Of a stretch of DNA of 45,502 nucleotides, positions 25,092-32,713 are shown in pieces. Position numbers and translations under genes: made by a program. The notes under the pieces were generated by a model. It did no database searches. It was given only the letters and a program-made list of their open reading frames with translations, and was not told where the DNA came from. Source of the DNA: Kluyvera genomosp. 1 (GTDB lineage Bacteria; Pseudomonadota; Gammaproteobacteria; Enterobacterales; Enterobacteriaceae); assembly GCF_001266615.1 (NCBI RefSeq), contig NZ_LGHZ01000052.1, positions 1-45,502 on the forward strand, given 5' to 3'. How positions within the stretch are numbered: the stretch's first letter is position 1; the number at the start of each line of letters is the position of its first letter.

Positions 25092-25344
25092 AAAGCACTC
25101 CAACGAGAGACAAGACGGGTCATCGCTATGTCATGTTTAAGCGAGACGATACCTGGCGATAGAAAAAGTTGGCGCGTATGGCCGAAAGATGTGCCGCATA
25201 AGCGAGCGAAAACGAAAAGGCGTCGGTGAGGATCCATACTACGGGCTGATGCCCTATACTCCTGTCTAGTTAAACGAAGCATTAACATAGCAAATTAAAA
25301 AGATATTTTGCCAAAGATTTACCAGTCTTTGCAAAATGTAAGGC

Positions 25345-25368
25345 TATTTTTTACACCGCAAAATAATT
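25345..25368. promoter_or_regulatory. Candidate Mlc operator 1 of manXYZ
   Basis: An A/T-rich inverted repeat with TATTTTTT on the left and CAAAATAATT on the right around a GC-richer centre, like Mlc operators. Mlc is known to repress manXYZ in E. coli. Matched by eye only. Confidence 0.45.
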
Positions 25369-25386
25369 GCAACCCTTTAACTAAAT

Positions 25387-25405
25387 TACGGATCTTCATC
25401 ACATT
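25387..25405. promoter_or_regulatory. Candidate CRP site of manXYZ
   Basis: TTACG-N6-TCACAtt: the right half is a perfect TCACA, the left half is poor. manXYZ is CRP-activated in E. coli; this site is plausible but weak. Confidence 0.3.
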
Positions 25406-25433
25406 AATTATTCTTTCACTGTCTAAAATAATT
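25406..25433. promoter_or_regulatory. Candidate Mlc operator 2 of manXYZ
   Basis: AATTATTCTTT and AAAATAATT flank a 7-8-base centre, an inverted repeat of the Mlc type close to operator 1 and about 60 bp away centre to centre. Confidence 0.5.
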
Positions 25434-25517
25434 CTCGGTAACTATTGGTTTATCTCTCTAACCCTTGTCTGAATCGATTCGGTAACGGCATCGGCTCAAA
25501 TGGTATCAGCCCTACTG

Positions 25518-25524
25518 ATACTCA
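25518..25524 (+). promoter_or_regulatory. Match to the SgrS small-RNA seed in the manX leader
   Basis: ATACTCA is complementary to the UGAGUAU core of SgrS, the glucose-phosphate-stress sRNA that represses ptsG and manXYZ. It lies 22 bases before the GTG start. In E. coli the mapped sites are in the manX coding region and between manX and manY, so this seven-base match may be chance. Confidence 0.3.
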
Positions 25525-25546
25525 CGATAATAAAAGGAGGTAGCAA

Positions 25547-26509
25547 GTGACGATTGCTATTGTAATAGGCACACATGGTTGGGCAGCAGAGCAACTGCTG
25601 AAAACGGCAGAAATGCTGTTGGGCGAGCAGGAAAATGTTGGCTGGATCGATTTCGTGCCTGGCGAGAATGCAGAAACGTTAATCGAAAAATACACCGCTG
25701 AGCTGGCAAAGCTTGATACCAGTAAAGGTGTATTGTTCCTTGTCGACACGTGGGGCGGTAGCCCATTCAACGCGGCTAGCCGCATTGTGGTTGATAAAGA
25801 AAACTACGAAGTGATCGCTGGCGTCAACGTACCGATGCTGGTCGAGACCTTTATGGCTCGTGATGATAACCCAAGCTTTGATGAGCTGGTGGCGTTGGCT
25901 GTTGAGACCGGTAGCGAAGGCGTGAAAGCGCTGAAAGCAAAACCCGTTGAAAAAGCGGCTCCTGCACCGGTTAAGCCTAAAGCTGCAGCACCTGCTAAAC
26001 CAATGGGCCCGAACGATTATATGCACATTGGCCTGGCGCGTATCGATGACCGTTTAATTCACGGTCAGGTTGCTACCCGCTGGACTAAAGAAACCAACGT
26101 TACGCGCATTATTGTGGTCAGCGATGAAGTTGCCGCTGATACCGTGCGTAAAACGTTGCTGACTCAGGTTGCACCTCCTGGCGTCACGGCGCACGTTGTC
26201 GATGTCGCTAAAATGATCCGCGTCTACAACAACCCGAAATATGCGGGTGAGCGTGTGATGCTGCTGTTCACTAACCCGACCGACGTTGAACGTATCGTGG
26301 AAGGCGGCGTGAAAGTGACCTCAGTAAACGTTGGTGGTATGGCGTTCCGCCAGGGCAAAACCCAGGTAAACAACGCGGTATCCGTTGACGAGAAGGATAT
26401 TGAGGCCTTTAACAAACTGAACGCACGTGGTATCGAGCTGGAAGTCCGTAAAGTTTCCACCGACCAGAAACTGAAAATGATGGATCTGATTGCCAAAGTG
26501 CCGAAATAA
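25547..26509 (+). CDS. manX: PTS mannose transporter subunit IIAB
   Basis: ManX (320 aa; 323 in E. coli) is the cytosolic phosphotransfer subunit of the mannose/glucose/glucosamine PTS. The IIA domain has the phosphorylated histidine at H10 (IGTHGW). An Ala/Pro/Lys-rich linker covers about 132-152, and the IIB domain has its histidine at H172 (IDDRLIHGQVATRW). The GTG start has a full AAGGAGG Shine-Dalgarno six bases upstream; the E. coli gene also starts with GTG. It is first in the manXYZ operon, under probable Mlc, CRP and SgrS control. Confidence 0.97.
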   Translation: MTIAIVIGTHGWAAEQLLKTAEMLLGEQENVGWIDFVPGENAETLIEKYTAELAKLDTSKGVLFLVDTWGGSPFNAASRIVVDKENYEVIAGVNVPMLVETFMARDDNPSFDELVALAVETGSEGVKALKAKPVEKAAPAPVKPKAAAPAKPMGPNDYMHIGLARIDDRLIHGQVATRWTKETNVTRIIVVSDEVAADTVRKTLLTQVAPPGVTAHVVDVAKMIRVYNNPKYAGERVMLLFTNPTDVERIVEGGVKVTSVNVGGMAFRQGKTQVNNAVSVDEKDIEAFNKLNARGIELEVRKVSTDQKLKMMDLIAKVPK

Positions 26510-26568
26510 GGCTTTGGCAACGTTTTAGCCTTCACACTTAAGTCTGAATAAGCAATAGGAGAAGTACA

Positions 26569-27369
26569 ATGGAGATTACCACTCTTCAGATTGTGCTGGT
26601 GTTCATCGTCGCATGTATTGCAGGTATGGAATCAATACTCGATGAATTTCAGTTCCACCGTCCGCTGGTCGCTTGTACGCTGATCGGTATCGTTCTCGGG
26701 GATATGAAAACCGGTATTATCATCGGTGGTACCCTGGAAATGATCGCTCTGGGCTGGATGAACATCGGTGCAGCCGTTGCGCCTGATGCTGCGCTGGCAT
26801 CAATTATTTCTACCATTCTGGTCATTGCAGGCCATCAGGGTATCGGCGCAGGTATCGCGCTGGCTATCCCTCTGGCAGCCGCAGGCCAGGTTCTGACCAT
26901 CATCGTTCGTACCATCACCGTGGCATTCCAGCACGCAGCTGATAAAGCAGCTGAAAGCGGAAACCTCACGGCGCTGTCCTGGATTCACGTTTCCTCTCTG
27001 TTCCTGCAGGCGATGCGTATTGCAATCCCAGCAGTAATCGTTGCGGTCTCCGTGGGTACCAGCGAAGTTCAGAGCATGCTGAACGCCATTCCGGAAGTTG
27101 TGACCAGCGGTCTGAACATCGCCGGTGGCATGATCGTGGTAGTAGGTTACGCGATGGTCATCAACATGATGCGCGCAGGCTATCTGATGCCGTTCTTCTA
27201 CCTCGGCTTCGTGACTGCAGCATTCACTAACTTCAACCTGGTTGCTCTGGGCGTGATTGGCGCAGTAATGGCTATCCTCTACATCCAGCTGAGCCCGAAA
27301 TACAACCGCGTTGCAGGTGCACCTGCTCAAGCGGCTGGTTCTAACGATCTTGATAACGAATTGGACTAA
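26569..27369 (+). CDS. manY: PTS mannose transporter subunit IIC
   Basis: ManY (266 aa) is the IIC membrane subunit; together with ManZ it forms the sugar channel and is also the route for phage lambda DNA and some class IIa-like bacteriocins. It is strongly hydrophobic with many Gly/Ala/Ile-rich helices (LVACTLIGIVLGDMKTGIII, LASIISTILVIAGHQGIGAG). The AGGAG Shine-Dalgarno lies seven bases before the ATG, 59 bases after manX. That gap holds the second SgrS target region in E. coli. Confidence 0.97.
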   Translation: MEITTLQIVLVFIVACIAGMESILDEFQFHRPLVACTLIGIVLGDMKTGIIIGGTLEMIALGWMNIGAAVAPDAALASIISTILVIAGHQGIGAGIALAIPLAAAGQVLTIIVRTITVAFQHAADKAAESGNLTALSWIHVSSLFLQAMRIAIPAVIVAVSVGTSEVQSMLNAIPEVVTSGLNIAGGMIVVVGYAMVINMMRAGYLMPFFYLGFVTAAFTNFNLVALGVIGAVMAILYIQLSPKYNRVAGAPAQAAGSNDLDNELD

Positions 27370-27381
27370 CAGGTGAGCGAA

Positions 27382-28233
27382 ATGGTTGATGTGACTAAAA
27401 CTACCACCGAGAAAAAACTCACTCCGGGCGACATCCGTGGCGTGTTCCTTCGTTCAAACCTGTTCCAGGGTTCATGGAACTTCGAACGTATGCAGGCGCT
27501 GGGCTTCTGCTTCTCTATGGTGCCGGCGATTCGTCGTCTGTATCCAGAGAACAACGATGCGCGTAAACAGGCTATCAAGCGTCACCTGGAATTCTTTAAC
27601 ACCCATCCTTACGTAGCGGCCCCTGTACTGGGCGTTACGCTGGCGATGGAAGAACAACGTGCTAACGGCGCAGAGATTGACGATGGTGCTATCAACGGTA
27701 TCAAAGTTGGTCTGATGGGCCCGCTGGCAGGCGTAGGTGACCCAATCTTCTGGGGTACCGTACGTCCGGTCTTCGCGGCGCTGGGTGCCGGTATCGCGAT
27801 GAGTGGTAGCCTGCTTGGGCCACTGCTGTTCTTCATCCTGTTCAACCTGGTACGTCTGGCAACCCGTTACTACGGCGTGGCTTACGGTTACCGTAAAGGG
27901 ATCGATATCGTTTCTGATATGGGTGGTGGCTTCCTGCAGAAACTGACTGAGGGGGCGTCTATCCTCGGCCTGTTTGTCATGGGGGCCCTGGTTAACAAGT
28001 GGACGCACGTAAACATCCCGCTGGTGGTTTCAACTATCACCGGTCAGGATGGCCAAACCCGTGTGACTACCGTGCAGACAATCCTTGACCAGCTGATGCC
28101 GGGCCTGGTTCCTCTGCTGCTGACCTTCGCCTGTATGTGGCTGCTGCGTAAGAAAGTGAACGCCCTGTGGATTATCGTTGGCTTCTTCGTCATCGGTATC
28201 GTGGGTTACGCAATCGGCCTGCTGGGTCTGTAA
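27382..28233 (+). CDS. manZ: PTS mannose transporter subunit IID
   Basis: ManZ (283 aa) is the IID membrane subunit of the mannose PTS. Conserved features are DIRGVFLRSNLFQGSWNFER, GVTLAMEEQRANG, GPLAGVGDPIFWGTVRPVFA and the C-terminal membrane helices (ALWIIVGFFVIGIVGYAIGL). I chose the ATG at 27382, which has AGGTGAG five bases upstream; a GTG nine bases earlier (27373) would give 286 aa but has no Shine-Dalgarno. It ends with a strong terminator. Confidence 0.96.
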   Translation: MVDVTKTTTEKKLTPGDIRGVFLRSNLFQGSWNFERMQALGFCFSMVPAIRRLYPENNDARKQAIKRHLEFFNTHPYVAAPVLGVTLAMEEQRANGAEIDDGAINGIKVGLMGPLAGVGDPIFWGTVRPVFAALGAGIAMSGSLLGPLLFFILFNLVRLATRYYGVAYGYRKGIDIVSDMGGGFLQKLTEGASILGLFVMGALVNKWTHVNIPLVVSTITGQDGQTRVTTVQTILDQLMPGLVPLLLTFACMWLLRKKVNALWIIVGFFVIGIVGYAIGLLGL

Positions 28234-28245
28234 TATCTGATGTAC

Positions 28246-28272
28246 ACCGGGGGCCCTGCCCCCGGTTTTTTT
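28246..28272 (+). terminator. Terminator of manXYZ
   Basis: The perfect 9-bp GC-rich stem accgggggc / gcccccggt (28246-28266, CCT loop) is followed by seven T. Confidence 0.93.
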
Positions 28273-28285
28273 ATTTGGAGGCTTA

Positions 28286-28744
28286 ATGTCCATTACGGAT
28301 TTGGTACTGGTCCTTTTCATCATCGCACTGCTGGCTTTCGCCATTTACGATCAGTTCATCATGCCCCGCCGTCATGGCGCCACCCTTCTCGCCGTCCCTC
28401 TTCTACGCCCTGGTCGCGTAGACAGCGTTATCTTCGTCGTGCTGATCGTTATCCTTGTGTACAACAATGTCACCAGCCACGGTGCGCTAATTACCACATG
28501 GTTATTATGTGCACTGGCGTTAATGGGATTTTACCTCTTTTGGATCCGCAGCCCGAAAATCATCTTTAAAACGGAAGGCTTCTTCTTTGGAAATGTGTGG
28601 ATAAAATATAGCCGTATTCAAAAAATGAATTTATCCGAAGATGGTGTGCTGGTGATGCAATTAGAAAAACGCCGTCTTCTTATTCGGGTTAAGAATATTG
28701 ATGACCTGGAGAAGATCTACAACCTTCTTGTTAATTCTCAATAA
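28286..28744 (+). CDS. yobD: Membrane protein YobD (DUF986)
   Basis: YobD (152 aa, E. coli length) is an inner-membrane protein of unknown function (DUF986/UPF0266). Hydrophobic segments lie at about 5-24, 45-62 and 70-88; the C-terminal half is soluble and basic ([18 protein letters not shown]). The GGAGG Shine-Dalgarno is directly after the manZ terminator, so it is probably expressed by read-through from manXYZ or a local promoter. It is next to the manganese exporter gene mntP, as in E. coli. Confidence 0.93.
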   Translation: MSITDLVLVLFIIALLAFAIYDQFIMPRRHGATLLAVPLLRPGRVDSVIFVVLIVILVYNNVTSHGALITTWLLCALALMGFYLFWIRSPKIIFKTEGFFFGNVWIKYSRIQKMNLSEDGVLVMQLEKRRLLIRVKNIDDLEKIYNLLVNSQ

Positions 28745-28750
28745 GTTAAA

Positions 28751-28768
28751 ATATAGCCATCGCTATAT
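28751..28768. promoter_or_regulatory. Candidate MntR operator 1
   Basis: A perfect 7-bp inverted repeat atatagc (28751-28757) - catc - gctatat (28762-28768). MntR sites have the form AACATAGC-N4-GCTATGTT; the TAGC-N4-GCTA core and spacer agree. Confidence 0.6.
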
Positions 28769-28791
28769 CTGTTCTATTTCACAGCAGATAA

Positions 28792-28811
28792 GTTATAGCG
28801 CTGGCTATGTT
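28792..28811. promoter_or_regulatory. Candidate MntR operator 2
   Basis: gttatagc (28792-28799) - gctg - gctatgtt (28804-28811). The right half is a perfect MntR half-site and the left differs in two or three outer bases. Centre-to-centre distance to operator 1 is 42 bp (four helical turns). Confidence 0.65.
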
Positions 28812-28867
28812 TATTCCGCAAAACCTCCCGATATTTATTAACGTATTGATTACGCAATAAATCTAAA

Positions 28868-28882
28868 TGAAAATCGTTATCA
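28868..28882. promoter_or_regulatory. Candidate Fur box upstream of mntP
   Basis: TGAAAATCGTTATCA matches the 7-1-7 Fur motif TGATAAT-N-ATTATCA at 12 of 14 defined bases. It lies just upstream of the predicted -35. Confidence 0.45.
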
Positions 28883-28908
28883 TCAAACAATAAAATAAGC
28901 AATAGCAA

Positions 28909-28936
28909 TTGTTGTTTTATATTCTAAAAATATGTT
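28909..28936 (+). promoter_or_regulatory. Predicted mntP promoter
   Basis: TTGTTG (28909-28914), 16-bp spacer, TATGTT (28931-28936). Transcription would begin near 28943, about 180 bases before the ATG, directly ahead of the riboswitch. Confidence 0.5.
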
Positions 28937-28943
28937 AAGGTTG

Positions 28944-29114
28944 CGCCCGTCGTTGGGGAGTAGCTGATTTCCATCCCATGGAAATGTACGTGTCAACATA
29001 CTCGTTGCAAAACGTGGTGCGTACGGATTACACATCGTAGTCAAGCGAGACCATAGACGCATTCACTGCTGATTACTGGGGGCAGTAATGTGTCATATGG
29101 AAACTTCCCGGTCT
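28944..29114 (+). ncRNA. yybP-ykoY manganese riboswitch (mntP leader)
   Basis: The leader carries the family hallmark GGGGAGUAGC (28956-28965 region) after the start site and the second conserved element GCGAGACCAUAGACGC (29045-29060), which together form the Mn-binding loops. It lies just upstream of mntP, the known location in E. coli, where Mn2+ turns expression on. The 3' end is approximate. Downstream, attactg (29072-29078) pairs with cagtaat (29083-29089), while actgc (29065-29069) can pair instead with gcagt (29082-29086). Confidence 0.85.
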
Positions 29115-29124
29115 GGACATCTTC

Positions 29125-29694
29125 ATGAATTTAACCGCTACGATTCTCCTTGCCTTTGGTATGTCGATGGATGCGTTCGCTGCATCAATCGGTAAAGGCG
29201 CGACGCTACACAAACCTAAATTCTCTGAAGCCCTGCGCACCGGCCTGATTTTTGGTGTCATCGAAATGCTCACACCGTTGATCGGTTGGGGTTTAGGCAT
29301 GCTCGCCAGCCAGTTTGTGATGGCATGGAGCCACTGGGTTGCTTTTGCTCTGCTGGTATTCCTGGGTGGACGAATGGTTATCGAAGGTTTTCGCGGTGAT
29401 GATGCTGAAGAAGATACTGAGGCACCGCGTCGTCACGGCTTCTGGCTGCTGGTGACTACCGCCATCGCCACCAGCCTTGATGCAATGGCCGTCGGCGTAG
29501 GTCTGGCGTTCCTGCAGGTGAATATTCTGGCTACCGCTTTCGCGATTGGCTGTGCCACCTTCATTATGTCTACGTTGGGAATGATGGTTGGCCGCTTTAT
29601 TGGCCCGCTACTCGGTAAAAGAGCAGAAATTTTGGGCGGGATTGTGCTCATCGCTATTGGCGCGCAGATCCTCTACGCGCACTATATGGGCTAA
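29125..29694 (+). CDS. mntP: Manganese efflux pump MntP
   Basis: MntP (189 aa; 188 in E. coli) exports Mn2+ across the inner membrane. It has about six membrane helices in two similar halves; each half carries an Asp-rich motif typical of the family: [15 protein letters not shown] (about 11-25) and [15 protein letters not shown] (about 113-127). The loop between is acidic ([12 protein letters not shown]). Expression is likely controlled by MntR, possibly Fur, and the Mn riboswitch upstream. The Shine-Dalgarno is weak (GGA), which fits translational control by the leader. The stop overlaps that of rlmA, which is convergent. Confidence 0.96.
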   Translation: MNLTATILLAFGMSMDAFAASIGKGATLHKPKFSEALRTGLIFGVIEMLTPLIGWGLGMLASQFVMAWSHWVAFALLVFLGGRMVIEGFRGDDAEEDTEAPRRHGFWLLVTTAIATSLDAMAVGVGLAFLQVNILATAFAIGCATFIMSTLGMMVGRFIGPLLGKRAEILGGIVLIAIGAQILYAHYMG

Positions 29695-30488
29695 TCGATA
29701 TCTCTTTGCCAGGCGTGAATCGCGAAATCCGTCTGGCAAGCAAATTGCGCACTCTGCTTCAGCGTCTCCCACACTTCCGGTTTCGCCCGCCATGCAAATG
29801 GTGTCATCTGCAAAAGCGTTACCGCTTCCTCACCGCTTAACTGCATCGGATAAGCTAAAGCGTCGTGGCTTTGTAGCGTAAAACCGTCAATCACTTCTGA
29901 GTGTGGGGCATGCAGTTGCACGTCACTGTAAATCAACCCCTTCATTTCCAACAGATGGCGCGGTCCTGGGGTCACTGTGATAACCCAGCCCCCGGGTTTA
30001 ACGACGCGTTTGAGCTCCGCCGGATTACAGGGCGCGTAAATGCGCACTACCGCATCCATGCTCGCATCATCGAACGGTAAACGCTGGCTGGATGCCACGC
30101 AGAAATCCACCTGCGGGTAGCGCTTCGCCCCGTAGCGCACAGCCGTCTTTGAGACATCCAGCCCCCAGGTTTCTTTTGCAACGGCGGCAAAGGCATGAGT
30201 GTAGTACCCTTCCCCACAGCCAATATCCAGCAGATGTTCAGGATTTATCGCCCTCAGTTTCGCGCTGACGGCATCACGCAAAGGCTGGTAATGCCCTGCA
30301 TCCAGAAAAGCACGGCGCGCCTGCATCATTTCCGCACTGTCTCCCGGATCGCGTGAACGTTTATGCTGTACCGGCAGGAGATTAACGTAGCCCTCTTTCG
30401 CCTGGTCAAACTGATGACGCTGTGGGCAAAGGTAACTATTGCCGCTGCGCGTAAGAGGCGCGTGGCAGAGCGGACAACTGTAGGACAT
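29691..30488 (-). CDS. rlmA: 23S rRNA (guanine-745-N1)-methyltransferase
   Basis: RlmA (265 aa; RrmA) methylates G745 of 23S rRNA with S-adenosylmethionine; loss affects viomycin sensitivity in E. coli. The N-terminal zinc site is C5, C8, C21 and H25 (YSCPLCH...[10 protein letters not shown]). The Rossmann SAM motif [15 protein letters not shown] lies near residue 86, followed by [10 protein letters not shown]. The gene converges with mntP with overlapping stop codons and no terminator between them. Confidence 0.95.
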   Translation of the reverse strand: MSYSCPLCHAPLTRSGNSYLCPQRHQFDQAKEGYVNLLPVQHKRSRDPGDSAEMMQARRAFLDAGHYQPLRDAVSAKLRAINPEHLLDIGCGEGYYTHAFAAVAKETWGLDVSKTAVRYGAKRYPQVDFCVASSQRLPFDDASMDAVVRIYAPCNPAELKRVVKPGGWVITVTPGPRHLLEMKGLIYSDVQLHAPHSEVIDGFTLQSHDALAYPMQLSGEEAVTLLQMTPFAWRAKPEVWETLKQSAQFACQTDFAIHAWQRDID

Positions 30489-30583
30489 AACGACTCCGGT
30501 ATAATCATAAAGGGCGAAAGTGTACCGCTATTCAGGCAAGGGAGAAAGATGAAGCGGAGGTAAAAATAGGCGGGCTGAAAATG

Positions 30584-30611
30584 ATAAAGCCCCGCATTAG
30601 CGAGGCTTTAT
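30584..30611 (-). terminator. Terminator after cspC
   Basis: The inverted repeat ataaagcc-ccgc / gcga-ggctttat (30584-30611; ATTA loop, one mismatch) is followed on the minus strand by the U-rich ucauuuuc. It lies 48 bases after the cspC stop. Confidence 0.7.
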
Positions 30612-30658
30612 GTCTGATAATGATGCGCTACCGCGCCGCAAGATCAGTGATAGTCGAA

Positions 30659-30868
30659 TCAGATAGCGGTTACGTTAACAGCCGCTGGGCCTTTCTGGCC
30701 GTCCTGAATTTCGAACTCAACGTTCTGGCCTTCAGCCAGAGTTTTGAAGCCGTTACCCTGGATTGCAGAGAAATGTACGAATACATCTTTGCTGCCGTCA
30801 GCAGGAGTAATGAAGCCAAAACCTTTAGACTCGTTGAACCACTTAACTTGACCTTTAATCTTTGCCAT
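30659..30868 (-). CDS. cspC: Cold-shock-like protein CspC
   Basis: CspC (69 aa) is a constitutive RNA-binding cold-shock-domain protein that acts as RNA chaperone and antiterminator and stabilises rpoS mRNA in E. coli. The RNA-binding motifs KGFGFI (RNP1) and VFVHF (RNP2) are present, and the protein appears the same as E. coli CspC over its whole length. The ATG at 30868 has AAGGA nine bases upstream; the frame's two extra codons to 30874 lie in that leader. It is co-transcribed with yobF, whose stop lies 42 bases upstream. Confidence 0.97.
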
Positions 30869-30910
30869 TTGCAAAATTCCTTAGAGTGTTTTCTGCGCCC
30901 GCAGGCGTTT

Positions 30911-31027
30911 TCATATAGATAAAACTGAGACATGACTGCATGCGGCACTAATATAAGGTTCGGCAGAGAAGCGGTATTCAACGTCAACGTGTTTACTCAG
31001 AACTTCTTTACTGAAAATGCCATACAT
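30911..31027 (-). CDS. yobF: Small protein YobF (DUF2527), short form
   Basis: Translation of the minus strand from the ATG at 31027 gives 38 residues, [16 protein letters not shown]... ending ...HVSVLSI. It matches E. coli YobF (47 aa), a small stress-induced protein of unknown function encoded just upstream of cspC. Here a TGA ends the frame about nine residues early compared with the K-12 protein, but the conserved part is complete, so I regard it as functional. A GAGG lies 16 bases upstream of the ATG. The leader further upstream is long and may respond to temperature like other csp leaders. Confidence 0.85.
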   Translation of the reverse strand: MYGIFSKEVLSKHVDVEYRFSAEPYISAACSHVSVLSI

Positions 31028-31783
31028 AAACAGAACTGTACCTCGTTTAACCCAAAACGTGTTATCACATACAACGTAATTAATGGCAAGCCATTTTTAA
31101 ACGTGTCTCGATCGGCCGCACAAATCCTAACAAATCATTTGTCCGCTTGCGCATTCATACGATCTCACGGCCCCTAAACACCGAGCCTTAGCAAGCTGCC
31201 AACGTGACCTAGCCTACGGTAACGTAAGACTTTTTTAACATGGCCCTACATTTGATCTGCGTTAAGATTCATCACAAATGCATCATTTTTATTTATATCG
31301 TTAGATATATTTTCACTATAACTTTTTCAGATACCATTTTGCTCAAAGTTATAAGTACTTCACATTTGTGCCGAGTTCCTGCACGACCAATCGGGTTAAT
31401 AACGCAATCATATTGCACTAAGTTAATGAAAATTTTGTGACACCGCTTCATTACGATGCAATAAAAACGTTTCGCTAATTAAATGCAGATTATGCGGCTA
31501 TTAATTAAGCAGCGATACTATGCTAATTCGAGCAATAATATATCCTTCGTAAAATTAAACCCATCGGATGTTCATTACCAACAATAACATACCGTTATAG
31601 GTCATCAGATTGATGCGATTGTTCGAAGGGGCTTAAAATTGCATCAATCGATGCGCAAAATCTCAATGCGTTGGCGCAAACGGGAAAGAAGGTTCGGGAG
31701 AAAGTACGCAATGCACCAGGAAAGCGCATCAGGAATTCGTCCGGCAGCCCTGACAGGCTGCGCGGAGTCCTCGAACAAAGAGT
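31028..31783. other. Long non-coding region between yobF and yebO
   Basis: These 756 bp have no conserved protein on either strand; short open frames (for example 31240-31440) look random. The stretch near 31180-31640 is A/T-rich. It must contain the yobF-cspC promoter and 5' leader. A small inverted repeat gcatc-aatc-gatgc (31639-31652) and a near copy of it (gattgatgcg, 31609-31618) lie near the yebO end. I recognise no known sRNA. Confidence 0.7.
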
Positions 31784-32080
31784 TTATCGCTCAGCAACCA
31801 AGCGGATAAAATCGTCTTCGTCATTATCTTCTACTGCTGCCTGCGTTTTTGGCGCATCTTCTTCTTTTTTCTCTGGCTCGTGAATCTCGCACAGGCGACG
31901 CAACAGCGCATTCTGACGCTTTTGCTGATCGAGTAACGATTCAAGGAGTTCGATTTGCTCATTAGCACGTGAACTGGTGCGATTCACAAAAAACCACAGC
32001 ACCAGACCGACTAACAGCAGAAGAAAGGAGAATGCCAACGAGGCTAGATTTAATGCCCCAGAACTTACAAGATCACTCAT
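31784..32080 (-). CDS. yebO: Small membrane protein YebO
   Basis: YebO (98 aa; 95 in E. coli) is an inner-membrane protein of unknown function. One membrane helix lies at about 12-32 (NLASLAFSFLLLLVGLVLWFF), then a charged, probably coiled-coil segment (NEQIELLESLLDQQKRQNALLRRLCE, 40-65 region) and an acidic tail. In E. coli it neighbours mgrB, is found in the PhoP-linked region and may be co-transcribed with it. The ATG at 32080 is 73 bases after the mgrB stop. Confidence 0.92.
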   Translation of the reverse strand: MSDLVSSGALNLASLAFSFLLLLVGLVLWFFVNRTSSRANEQIELLESLLDQQKRQNALLRRLCEIHEPEKKEEDAPKTQAAVEDNDEDDFIRLVAER

Positions 32081-32153
32081 TTTACCACCTCAAAAGGAAC
32101 GATCCATTCTACCACTCACACTACGGAAGGAAATCGCTGCCAGCAAAAATGTT

Positions 32154-32297
32154 TTACCAGGGTATAAACCTGTTGATACTGCATATGCCGCTGAAAAATT
32201 GAACGTCCTGATCGCACATCACGTTGATCATTTGCGTCCACAACAGCACACAGGCAGCAATAACGAGTATCAGTAATACCCATCGAAACTTTTTCAC
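32154..32297 (-). CDS. mgrB: PhoQ feedback regulator MgrB
   Basis: MgrB (47 aa) is an inner-membrane peptide that binds and restrains the sensor kinase PhoQ; its loss causes PhoPQ activation and polymyxin resistance in Klebsiella. The minus strand from the GTG at 32297 reads [16 protein letters not shown]... to ...RFIPW with no interruption. The membrane helix spans about 6-24, and the three family cysteines are C16, C28 and C39, the last two forming the periplasmic disulfide. A GGAG-rich leader precedes the start. The gene is intact, so there is no sign here of mgrB-type colistin resistance. A possible PhoP box lies upstream. Confidence 0.95.
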   Translation of the reverse strand: MKKFRWVLLILVIAACVLLWTQMINVMCDQDVQFFSGICSINRFIPW

Positions 32298-32351
32298 TCC
32301 ACTCTCCGCATGAATTCTTATTCAGATGTAACCAAGTTAGCATGCTAACCT

Positions 32352-32368
32352 TAAACCGCGGCTAACTG
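32352..32368 (-). promoter_or_regulatory. Candidate PhoP box upstream of mgrB
   Basis: On the minus strand CAGTTA-N5-GGTTTA: the second half is a perfect PhoP hexamer (T/G)GTTTA, the first matches poorly. It is 55 bases before the mgrB start. mgrB is PhoP-activated in E. coli and Salmonella. Confidence 0.4.
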
Positions 32369-32465
32369 TAATAGCATCTGGCACTTTTAGGAATCATAGA
32401 CTTGTGTCAATCGGTTATCGAAGTAACGTGGTATACATGAAACATATAATAGAAGAGGAATTCTT

Positions 32466-32705
32466 ATGCGCCTGTTTATCAGAACCGTCATCTTTTTGGT
32501 TATTGTCGCCATTGGCGTTCTCCTGAGCGGGTACGGCGTACTAGCGGGAAGCCAGCAGACGGCGGGAGGGTTAGGTTTGCAATGCAAGTACCTGACGGCA
32601 CAGGGATTCAGTACTGCATTCTATCTGCGTGGGGACAACGGTATAGTCGGTCGGTCAAGCTGCCCACTGTTGCGTAAAAGTGCCAGCGTGGTCGATGAGG
32701 GCTAA
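32466..32705 (+). CDS. yobH: Small exported protein YobH
   Basis: YobH (79 aa, E. coli length) is a small protein of unknown function with an N-terminal hydrophobic helix (about 4-27, IRTVIFLVIVAIGVLLSGYGV) that could be a membrane anchor or uncleaved signal. Two cysteines after it (LQCKYL and SSCPLLRK) could form a disulfide in the periplasm. The ATG has a GAGGAA Shine-Dalgarno (32455-32460), five bases away. A bidirectional terminator separates it from kdgR. Confidence 0.9.
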   Translation: MRLFIRTVIFLVIVAIGVLLSGYGVLAGSQQTAGGLGLQCKYLTAQGFSTAFYLRGDNGIVGRSSCPLLRKSASVVDEG

Positions 32706-32713
32706 AACAGATT

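Larger units (their letters stand above)
25092..25546. other. yoaE-manX divergent intergenic region
   Basis: This 455-bp region has no coding sequence. The yoaE-proximal part has no recognisable site. The manX-proximal part (25340-25546) holds two Mlc-like inverted repeats, a CRP-like half-site and the manX leader, which contains an SgrS-seed match. Confidence 0.8.
28745..29124. other. mntP control region and leader
   Basis: This 380-bp region has no coding sequence. In order it holds MntR-like operator 1, MntR-like operator 2, a Fur-like box, a sigma70-type promoter and a manganese riboswitch with its expression platform, each listed separately. Confidence 0.85.

Noticed and set aside
30911-31027. 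yobF as a pseudogene because of its early stop
   Set aside because: The conserved N-terminal and central part is complete and in frame; only a short C-terminal tail differs from K-12.
30932-31177. 81-codon plus-strand frame over yobF
   Set aside because: Antisense to yobF, whose conserved peptide reads on the minus strand.
31240-31440. 66-codon plus-strand open frame in the yobF-yebO gap
   Set aside because: Low-complexity, A/T-rich, no ribosome-binding site and no similarity that I recognise.
32154-32297. Possible mgrB disruption (colistin-resistance type)
   Set aside because: The 47-residue frame is complete, with all three cysteines and no insertion sequence.
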